DNA of 64,000 nt from Cichorium intybus (lineage: Eukaryota; Streptophyta; Magnoliopsida; Asterales; Asteraceae): the NCBI GenBank assembly GCA_023525715.1, contig CM042011.1, positions 63,810,354-63,874,353 on the forward strand, read 5' to 3'. Of the stretch, positions 55,673-64,000 are shown one piece after another. The notes beneath the pieces are model-generated. The model was not told the DNA's origin and ran no database searches. It was given only the letters and a program-made list of their open reading frames with translations. Numbering within the stretch: position 1 is the first letter of the stretch; the number at the start of each line of letters is the position of its first letter. A program made the position numbers and the translations under genes.

Positions 55673-56030
55673 CCCAGAAATAAGGCTAATTAAAATTCAA
55701 GCTCAAACCGAAACCCGAAAAAAGATCCGTCAAAATCACAAAGGATCTCTAGAAGAGCTTAGAGATTCGGGGGTGATTGTTGGGAATCCTAAGCTCAGTG
55801 GATTCACTGTGCAATCAACTAAGATAGTGCCAGACAAATTGGTTGTGTAGAATCCAATTTGTCTATAACATTTACACTTTCCAGTACATAAATACCTGTA
55901 TAATCGAGACATGAAAACTTACAGTTGTGAGAAACACATAGATCCGGGTTGTTGAGTTATATTTCCCGGGTATAATCAAAGAGTTTATTTTGATATATTT
56001 GTGTGTGTACAATTGTCAATCTTGATGGTT

Positions 56031-56436
56031 AGTAAATAAATGATTATGATATTCGAAAATGATAGTTTCTAGGAAATACTATATGAGTTTTTTACGATAA
56101 TATGGTAGTTTCAAATTTTATTTACAAAACAAGGGTATTCTGGATTTTATTTACTAACTAATTGTAAACTTTATTTAAAAAAAGAAAAACCATATTAGCC
56201 TTTTTTTTCTTTACGTCATTCCTTCATGCTATCGTCCTTGCTATACTATCGCATATAGAGTGGAGATATGAATTGACTGAATTTTAATTGTTGACAATAA
56301 TACATACGAAGGGCATATATAGCCTAAGGTACAACAAACATCTATAATCTAGGAAATAATCTAGGAAATAAAATAGGAGGAATACAGCTGTAATTGACTA
56401 GGTAATTTACAATATATTATTCTAATTATATAAAAG
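56031..56436. other. Remainder of pseudogene intron/flank before the Mutator fragment, copy 1
   Basis: AT-rich, including a TATAGCCTAAGGTAC stretch and repeated AATCTAGGAAATA; no exon 1 of the MFS gene is present here. Confidence 0.5.
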
Positions 56437-57652
56437 ATGTGGGTCTTGGTTTATCCGTTAATATCGCAGCCCCTCGGAACCGTTTTCAGTCGTAAGATGA
56501 TGATTGCAATGGGAGTTGATGGCAACAATCAAATTTTTCATCTTGCATTTGCTATTGTTGAGAATGAGTCATACAATAGTTGGTCTTGGTTTCTTAATCA
56601 TGTCAAGAAACATGTGGTGAAAGAACGAGAAGGCACTTGTTTAATATCCGATCGTCATAGTGGAATACTAAAGGTGGTTAATGAGCGAGGCTCTCCCTGG
56701 TTAGAGCCACATAGTTTTCACATGTATTGTTTATTTATTTTGTTAACGACTTTTATGGTATGATTTATTTATAAATCCTATGTGAAACTATTTTTACAGG
56801 TATTGTTTGCGACATTTTGTCAACAACTTCCATGACAAGTTTCATAACTCACATTTGAAAGTTTTAGCTTACCGTGCTGGGAGTCAAAACCAAGTTCGTA
56901 AGTTCGACTCCATTATGGAAGAAATTGGAAAACTAAATGCACAAGCTCGCCAGTGGCTTGAGGGGCATTCTCTTTGTAGATGGACGCTTGCACATGATTG
57001 TGGAAAGCGATATGGGCTGCTCACTACAAATATGTCAGAGATTTTCAATAGTGTACTCAAAGGTGCTTATTTTTTTACCAATCACTCCATGTGTCCAACT
57101 TACATTTTATAGATTGGTTCATTACTTTGATGTGAGGAGTCCTTTGGGATCAGCTGCTCAAACTAATGAAGATGTGTTTACACCCCATGTTGTTGCCAAA
57201 CAAGCAGCATTAATGTCAAAAGCTACTGCACATACCCTAAAATCTTTTAATCGGCGAAAGGAATTTTTGAGGTGGTTACTCAAAAAGGAAAAAATATACA
57301 AGTAGTTGATTTGGAGAAAAAAACTTGCACATGTGGTAAGTGGGAGATATACAAATATCCTTGTTCTCATATATTGAGTGCGTGTGCCTATCTTTCTTTG
57401 AATAGTAGTCAATATATTCAACAATACTACTCAATTGTTGAGTATACGGCTACTTGGGAATCTGAGTTTGCCCTAATTCTCCATGAATCATATTGGCTAG
57501 AGACAACTATTCAAGGAATGCTTCCACATTCAGAGTTAAAACGAAAGGAAAAAGGCCGTCCTCGTTCGACAAGACTACGAAATGGAATGGACCTTAAAGA
57601 AGGAAAAAAAGGTAATATTTGTGGAATTTGTAGGCAACATAGTCACCATTAG
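56437..57652 (+). pseudogene. Mutator (MULE) transposase fragment, copy 1
   Basis: It starts inside the catalytic domain: MMIAMGVDGNNQIFHLAF (first catalytic Asp region), ENESYNSWSWFLNHVKKHV and CLISDRHSGIL (second Asp region). A 76-bp intron with proper GT-AG ends (56724-56799) is followed by LRHFVNNFHDKFHN and NAQARQWLEGHSLCRWTL. The SWIM zinc finger is CTCGKWEIYKYPCSHILSAC (57317 on). Frame changes at the T-run near 57070 and near 57262, plus a TAG after RQHSHH inside a CCHC-like tail, disrupt it. The N-terminal part of the transposase is missing. Plant MULE/FAR1-related family. Confidence 0.88.
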
Positions 57653-57857
57653 AAGACCTGTCCTTCTAGGCCTAGAAAAAAGACCTTTTGATCCATAATT
57701 GTGTTTAATTGAATAAGGTTCCTTCAATTTTTGGTACTTTATTTTAAATTTAACCATTTTGTATTCATGATTTTGAAGTTAATTGTACTTTATGTTACAC
57801 TTGCTCGATTTATGTTGAACATATTTGATTATAGATGTGGGGGCATTATAAAGTAAC

Positions 57858-57944
57858 TTTGTATTATATATTGATTCGTTATAGATGTGGGGGCATTATA
57901 AAGTAACTTTGCCTAGGGCATAAAATAACAATGGACCGGCCCTG
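57858..57944. mobile_element. hAT 3' end remnant, copy 2
   Basis: The last ~87 bp of the hAT element, through TGGACCGGCCCTG and its CTTTTTAT flank, without the rest. A 53-bp near-direct repeat (ATAGATGTGGGGGCATTATA...) lies across the junction. Confidence 0.85.
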
Positions 57945-58081
57945 CTTTTTATTAACATGAAAAACGATCCAATTAGTAACACGGCAAAAGTAACATAAAA
58001 ATAACAATTTGTGTCAACATCATGTCGATTCTTGGATATCATTAACACAATACAATAGATAAAACACAACACGAACACAAA

Positions 58082-58521
58082 CACTACAAGAAATGTTAGC
58101 AATAACAGCGACACTTTTAGCGGCGACAGCTGGTATTGCCGGCGACAACGAAAATACACGTTTCTTGTCGCCGATAATATCGGCTGTCGGCGCTAAAGGT
58201 GTCACCGGTATTGCTGAGTCAGCGATCCGTGTGATCATTGATCTGCGCCGTCCATAAACTTTAACAACACACATCGGTGACACGTCATCACCAGATATTG
58301 AAACTCATTAGCTGCGACAACAACAACGATGACATTTGACATTAGCGGCGGCGACAACTAACACAGGCGACACTTTTACCAGCGATTATAGAGCAAATAC
58401 CAACGATGCATTTGCAGCGAGTCTTTAGCGGCGATAAGTCGCCGCTAATACCTTTATAGACGATTTTTCAAAATTTTAACGGAGACAATAGTCGCCACTA
58501 ATCCTACCATGTCTTGTAGTG
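58082..58521. mobile_element. CACTA-type MITE, copy 2
   Basis: Identical in structure to 52482-52921, including the AAA flanks. Confidence 0.88.
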
Positions 58522-59110
58522 AAATTCAAATTTCAATTTCATCCAAATTTTATTTCATATCAAGTATTTTATCATATCGTACCATCAATTGACACCCTTA
58601 ACGACGACCAACCATTTCCTCCATTTTCTTCCCCATCCTAAAACCGTTATTTTTCTTTAAAGTGGATCTTTATTCTAGGTTCGAGCTGTTATCAAAGACA
58701 TAAAAAATTCCTTTCGTCATCACCTACATTTATATACTCTTGACTCTTTGATAACATTGATTTAAGAAAATCAATACGTTTATTAAATCAATGCTATGAT
58801 CAAAGATAACTAAATGTATTTTTAGTTAATTGAATTCTACGTTCCACAGTGTTTAGCTCAATTTTAATAGTTTTTTACCACAACTAAACAATATTTTTTT
58901 AACGGCAGCACAACTAAACAATATTCTTGAATGACTTCTCACCTTTTTCCAAGTCAAGAAAAGCAATCAACATTCTCCTTCCTCTATTTCTTTCTACATT
59001 TATTTATATCAAAAACAACATTCATTCTCTCTAATTTTCCATCAATTTCTCAACTTGTTCTCTACTTTGCACAACTAAAACAGTAAAACCCCACCCTCCT
59101 ATCTTTCATG

Positions 59111-60155
59111 CTACCCCTCAACCTCAACCCGGTCCGACCGTCTTTCCAAAACCAACGCATAAAACCCCTTCGTCCGAAAAAACAACACCAACGAAACAAA
59201 AAACCCAAATCCACAAACCCCACCAAACACAAAAAACGAATGCATAAAGCAATTAATCCCCTCACATTTACCCCCTCCTCCTGCTTCCATGTCATAAAAC
59301 CTTCCAATCACAAGCACCGACAATATATACGAACCAACAGGATTAGCAGCAGCAATGGTGTTGAAAATAGTCCCCATATGCTTCACCCCAAATATTTCCG
59401 AAGTAATCGTCGGCATCAACGACCACTGTGATCCGTAACAAACACCGACGACAAACGTACCAAAGAGCAAACTCACATCTAACCCGATGACCAAATGGCC
59501 CACCACCATTGCCGCTAGTGTAAGAGAGATAAACAGTGGCCGCCCCCAACCGTATTTGTGTAGGAACAAATCCGACACATAACCGCCACAGAACCGGCCG
59601 AGAAAGTTCCAGATACTCCATAGAGACAACATCGAGTTGATCTCAACTGTTGAGTAGTGAAGAGACTCGCCGATTTGAGTTATGTTGTTGATTGTTGCAA
59701 GACCAGAACCCATCGCACACACCATGGCGAGAAATAAGAGCCAGAAGTTGACGGTGCTCATTGCTTGTGCCAGATTCGTTTCGATTACCGGTACCGGTGG
59801 ACCCTCCTGTGCCTCTAAAGCAAAAATGAATGGAGTCATGGTGAGTGAAGTTGATGATTCGCTTTTTTGAGCTTTGAGTGCGATATGAAGAGGTGAAGAG
59901 ATGAGAATTAGAAGGATGATGGTTGTGAAGAAGTGAGCCCATGGTGGGAAGACGAAGAAGTTTTCGGAGATGAGTATGATCGTTAGATATGCGGCTATGA
60001 CGAGTGCGATTAGCGAGAATTTGTTTAAATGGCGCTTGTCGTTGGTTGTGTTTGAGGGATTTTCATGAACCAGAGACATGAGGAGGAGGGAGACGAGAGT
60101 TGGAAGCACGGCTAGCATCAGTAGGCGGTATCGCTCAGCTTAGACCGAGAAAGCC
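59111..60155 (-). pseudogene. NFD4-like MFS pseudogene, copy 2
   Basis: Same truncation, internal deletion and TGA as copy 1; the 335-codon protein is unchanged. Confidence 0.88.
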
Positions 60156-60183
60156 CTGAGTAAAATGAACACGAAGTTTGGTT

Positions 60184-61625
60184 TGTTGGGAATCCTAAGC
60201 TCAGTGGATTCACTGTGCAATCAACTAAGATAGTGCCAGACAAATTGGTTGTGTAGAATCCAATTTGTCTGTAACATTTACACTTTCCAGTACATAAATA
60301 CCTGTATAATCGAGACATGAAAACTTACAGTTGTGAGAAACACATAGATCCGGGTTGTTGAGTTATATTTCCCGGGTATAATCAAAGAGTTTATTTTGAT
60401 ATATTTGTGTGTGTACAATTGTCAATCTTGAATTGGTATCAGAGCTTAAGATCAGAGGCTGTGAATTCTTACCTTTCATCATGTCGGATGGAGAAGGAGG
60501 TAGAGTCGGAAGTACGGGTGGTGCTCCGGTAAAGCTCAAAATGGTCGGAACCGCTGGATACTCGAGAGGAGATGCAGGCGGTGGTTCGGTCGGGAACGCC
60601 GGAGGCTCGAGCAGGGGAGCCGGCGGAAGATCGGTTGGCGGTGCATCGCAAGGCGGCGGTGGCGGATTGAATCGAGAGGGCGACTGGAATACCTCCCGAT
60701 CGGTTGTTGCCGACGGAGGATTAGTTGATGGTGGCTCGAACGGCGGCGGCGGTGGCTACGGTTCACATCGAGAAGGAGGAGACGGAGGTCTTCCGAAACC
60801 GATCAAGAAAGAGGAATACCGAACGAAGGCGTTACTTACCCGATCCAGCGGTGGCAGCTCGATTTCCGGTGGAGGATCCGGATCGCAAGGAGGAGGCGAC
60901 GGGGGAGTTCCTCCGAGTCCGAGAGAAGCAGAAAGGGGAAGATGGCGGATCGAGAGGAGGAGACGGAAGAGAAATACCGAGAGGTTGAGAGAAGAAACAG
61001 CCGGCGGTGGGTCGATTAGCGGCGGCGGCGGAAGGATGAACGGCGGTGATGGCGATGGCGGATCGAGAGGAGGAGGCGGGGAAGGTCTTCCGAATCCGAC
61101 AGAATCCAGGGGCGAGAAATGGGGAAGAAACATGGAAGGAGCCGGCTTAAGTCAAAAAGGGAACCGGGTCGGGTTATGGGTCCGGGTTGGGTGGATCCGG
61201 GTCCTCTCATGGATCTTAGCCCAAATCAAGTGGATCTTAGTCCAAAATAAGCCCAATTCAACTAGAAATTAGCCCAGAAATAAGGCTAATTAAAATTCAA
61301 GCTCAAACCGAAACCCGAAAAAAGATCCGTCAAAATCACAAAGGATCTCTAGAAGAGCTTAGAGATTCGGGGGTGATTGTTGGGAATCCTAAGCTCAGTG
61401 GATTCACTGTGCAATCAACTAAGATAGTGCCAGACAAATTGGTTGTGTAGAATCCAATTTGTCTATAACATTTACACTTTCCAGTACATAAATACCTGTA
61501 TAATCGAGACATGAAAACTTACAGTTGTGAGAAACACATAGATCCGGGTTGTTGAGTTATATTTCCCGGGTATAATCAAAGAGTTTATTTTGATATATTT
61601 GTGTGTGTACAATTGGCAATCTTGA
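60184..61625 (+). mobile_element. Short LTR element, copy 2
   Basis: LTRs 60184-60431 and 61378-61625, with the same TGGTT flanks (60179-60183, 61626-61630). It arose by the segmental duplication, not by a new insertion, because the flanks match copy 1. Confidence 0.92.
60481..61272 (+). CDS. Gly/Ser/Arg-rich ORF of the short LTR element, copy 2
   Basis: 263 codons, same protein as copy 1 from the ATG onward. The one visible coding-frame difference (Ile to Leu) lies upstream of the ATG. Function unknown. Confidence 0.5.
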   Translation: MSDGEGGRVGSTGGAPVKLKMVGTAGYSRGDAGGGSVGNAGGSSRGAGGRSVGGASQGGGGGLNREGDWNTSRSVVADGGLVDGGSNGGGGGYGSHREGGDGGLPKPIKKEEYRTKALLTRSSGGSSISGGGSGSQGGGDGGVPPSPREAERGRWRIERRRRKRNTERLREETAGGGSISGGGGRMNGGDGDGGSRGGGGEGLPNPTESRGEKWGRNMEGAGLSQKGNRVGLWVRVGWIRVLSWILAQIKWILVQNKPNSTRN

Positions 61626-62270
61626 TGGTTAGTAAATAAATGATTATGATATTCGAAAATGATAGTTTCTAGGAAATACTATATGAGTTTTTTACGATAA
61701 TATGATAGTTTCAAATTTTATTTACAAAACAAGGGTATTCTGGATTTTATTTACTAACTAATTGTAAACTTTATTTAAAAAAAGAAAAACCATATTAGCT
61801 TTTTTTTCTTTACGTCATTCCTTCACGCTATTGTCCTTGCTATACTATCGCATATAGAGTGGAGATATGAATTGACTGAATTTTAATTGATGACAATAAT
61901 ACATACGAAGGGCATATATAGCCTAAGGTACAACAAACATCTATAATCTAGGAAATAATCTAGGAAATAAAATACCATCGCATATAGAGTGCCAGACAAA
62001 TTGGTTGTGTAGAATCCAATTTGTCTATAACACTATATGAGTTAGTAAATAAATGATTATGATATTCGAAAATGATAGTTTCTAGGAAATACTATATGAG
62101 TTTTTTACGATAATATGGTAGTTTCAAATTTTATTTACAAAACAAGGGTATTCTGGATTTTATTTACTAACTAATTGTAAACTTTATTTAAAAAAAGAAA
62201 AACCATATTAGCCTTTTTTTTCTTTACGTCATTCCTTCACGCTATCGTCCTTGCTATACTATCGCATATA
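61626..62270. repeat. Copy-2-specific rearranged segment
   Basis: 61629-61858 is repeated at 62041-62270. Between them is a ~45-bp piece of LTR (GTGCCAGACAAATTGGTTGT ... TTGTCTATAACA, ~61990-62031). The second repeat joins directly to TTTGCGACATTTTG of the Mutator fragment, removing its first exon and intron. Confidence 0.88.
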
Positions 62271-63118
62271 GTTTGCGACATTTTGTCAACAACTTCCATG
62301 ACAAGTTTCATAACTCACATTTGAAAGTTTTAGCTTACCGTGCTGGGAGTCAAAACCAAGTTCGTAAGTTCGACTCCATTATGGAAGAAATTGGAAAACT
62401 AAATGCACAAGCTCGCCAGTGGCTTGAGGGGCATTCTCTTTGTAGATGGACGCTTGCACATGATTGTGGAAAGCGATATGGGCTGCTCACTACAAATATG
62501 TCAGAGATTTTCAATAGTGTACTCAAAGGTGCTTATTTTTTTACCAATCACTCCATGTGTCCAACTTACATTTTATAGATTGGTTCATTACTTTGATGTG
62601 AGGAGTCCTTTGGGATCAGCTGCTCAAACTAATGAAGATGTGTTTACACCCCATGTTGTTGCCAAACAAGCAGCATTAATGTCAAAAGCTACTGCACATA
62701 CCCTAAAATCTTTTAATCGGCGAAAGGAATTTTTGAGGTGGTTACTCAAAAAGGAAAAAATATACAAGTAGTTGATTTGGAGAAAAAAACTTGCACATGT
62801 GGTAAGTGGGAGATATACAAATATCCTTGTTCTCATATATTGAGTGCGTGTGCCTATCTTTCTTTGAATAGTAGTCAATATATTCAACAATACTACTCAA
62901 TTGTTGAGTATACGGCTACTTGGGAATCTGAGTTTGCCCTAATTCTCCATGAATCATATTGGCTAGAGACAACTATTCAAGGAATGCTTCCACATTCAGA
63001 GTTAAAACGAAAGGAAAAAGGCCGTCCTCGTTCGACAAGACTACGAAATGGAATGGACCTTAAAGAAGGAAAAAAAGGTAATATTTGTGGAATTTTTAGG
63101 CAACATAGTCACCATTAG
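62271..63118 (+). pseudogene. Mutator transposase fragment, copy 2 (exon 2 only)
   Basis: Retains FVNNFHDKFHN to the SWIM zinc finger and the CCHC-like tail (with a Cys to Phe change: GIFRQHSHH). The catalytic-domain exon is lost. The same two frame changes as in copy 1 are present, so they predate the duplication. Confidence 0.88.
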
Positions 63119-63323
63119 AAGACCTGTCCTTCTAGGCCTAGAAAAAAGACCTTTTGATCCATAATTGTGTTTAATTGAATAAGGTTCCTTCAATTTTTGG
63201 TACTTTATTTTAAATTTAACCATTTTGTATTCATGATTTTGAAGTTAATTGTACTTTATGTTACACTTGCTCGATTTATGTTGAACATATTTGATTATAG
63301 ATGTGGGGGCATTATAAAGTAAC

Positions 63324-64000
63324 TTTGTATTATATATTGATTCGTTATAGATGTGGGGGCATTATAAAGTAACTTTGCCTAGGGCATAAAATAACAATGG
63401 ACCGGCCCTGCTTTTTATTAACATGAAAAACGATCCAATTAGTAACACGGCAAAAGTAACATAAAAATAACAATTTGTGTCAACATCATGTCGATTCTTG
63501 GATATCATTAACACAATACAATAGATAAAACACAACACGAACACAAACACTACAAGAAATGTTAGCAATAACAGCGACACTTTTAGCGGCGACAGCTGGT
63601 ATTGCCGGCGACAACGAAAATACACGTTTCTTGTCGCCGATAATATCGGCTGTCGGCGCTAAAGGTGTCACCGGTATTGCTGAGTCAGCGATCCGTGTGA
63701 TCATTGATCTGCGCCGTCCATAAACTTTAACAACACACATCGGTGACACGTCATCACCAGATATTGAAACTCATTAGCTGCGACAACAACAACGATGACA
63801 TTTGACATTAGCGGCGGCGACAACTAACACAGGCGACACTTTTACCAGCGATTATAGAGCAAATACCAACGATGCATTTGCAGCGAGTCTTTAGCGGCGA
63901 TAAGTCGCCGCTAATACCTTTATAGACGATTTTTCAAAATTTTAACGGAGACAATAGTCGCCACTAATCCTACCATGTCTTGTAGTGAAATTCAAATTTC
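63324..64000. repeat. Tandem array unit, copy 3 (cut by window end)
   Basis: Begins at the same point as copies 1 and 2 (offset 5466 to copy 2): hAT 3' remnant to ~63410, then the CACTA MITE. The array continues beyond the window. Confidence 0.93.
63548..63987. mobile_element. CACTA-type MITE, copy 3
   Basis: Complete third copy with AAA flanks, just inside the window end. Confidence 0.88.

Larger units (their letters stand above)
54584..56025 (+). mobile_element. Short non-autonomous LTR element with a Gly-rich ORF, copy 1 (1442 bp)
   Basis: The 5' LTR is 54584-54831 and the 3' LTR 55778-56025, both 248 bp and nearly identical (TGTTGGGAATCC ... CAATCTTGA). A TTGGTATCAGAGC primer site lies at 54833-54845 and a purine-rich AGAGATTCGGGGGTGA just before the 3' LTR. 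The 5-bp target duplication TGGTT is perfect (54579-54583, 56026-56030). No gag/pol. It lies in the intron of the NFD4-like pseudogene. Confidence 0.93.
52259..57857. repeat. Tandem array unit, copy 1 (~5.6 kb)
   Basis: Offset to copy 2 is 5600 bp for most of the unit. Contents left to right: hAT 3' end, CACTA MITE, broken NFD4-like gene (minus), short LTR element, Mutator transposase fragment (plus). The shared sequence starts at TTTGTATTATATATTGATTC (52259 against 57858). Confidence 0.93.
57858..63323. repeat. Tandem array unit, copy 2 (5466 bp)
   Basis: Almost identical to copy 1 (single changes such as 54869-54870 AT against 60469-60470 TT). It is 134 bp shorter because of a rearrangement at ~61976-62271. 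Confidence 0.93.

Noticed and set aside
54584..56025. Cassandra-type TRIM with 5S rRNA sequence in its LTR
   Set aside because: The LTR shows no 5S rRNA A-box/C-box-like segment.

Overview
This window looks like a chromosome segment from a eudicot plant. It has spliced genes with plant-type introns, an AT-rich background, LTR retrotransposons primed by initiator-Met tRNA, and hAT, CACTA, Mutator, PIF/Harbinger and Helitron elements. The type of Ty3/gypsy element and the Harbinger ORF1 protein fit an asterid, most likely Asteraceae, but the family is an inference. About a dozen percent of the window is host coding sequence. Most of the rest is transposons at different stages of decay.

Left part (1-14.2 kb): the first two exons of a HIPL-type gene (minus strand, running off the left edge); a degraded copia fragment (3.7-5.7 kb); a 721-bp inverted-repeat element; then two complete minus-strand housekeeping genes. 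These are 40S ribosomal protein eS7 (five coding exons plus a 5'UTR intron, 191 aa) and an ELF5/WBP11-type proline-rich splicing-associated protein (eight coding exons, 498 aa).

Middle (14.9-35 kb): a plus-strand tandem array of six 0.70-0.79-kb units made of decayed B3-domain exons of LEC2/FUS3/ABI3 type; a Mutator-type element with a perfect 9-bp target duplication; two nodulin-like MFS transporter genes of the NFD4 family (515 and 514 aa, minus), the second with a 63-nt in-frame intron; a PIF/Harbinger ORF1 protein; and a 3.9-kb Helitron that carries a profilin exon.

Right part (35.5-64 kb): a stack of LTR retrotransposons. A non-coding element (B) and a decayed Ty3/gypsy chromovirus (A) are fused inside their LTRs, and a truncated copia element abuts A. 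A hAT element with a perfect 8-bp target duplication follows. From 52,259 to the end lies a near-identical tandem array (5600 bp, 5466 bp and a third copy cut by the window edge). Each unit contains a hAT 3' end, a CACTA MITE, a broken NFD4-like gene, a 1442-bp LTR element with its own Gly-rich ORF, and a Mutator transposase fragment.

Only HIPL, eS7, ELF5-like and the two NFD4-like genes look like intact host genes. The most interesting structures are the B3-exon array, the recent 5.6-kb composite amplification, the profilin-carrying Helitron and the short LTR element with an unexplained ORF.
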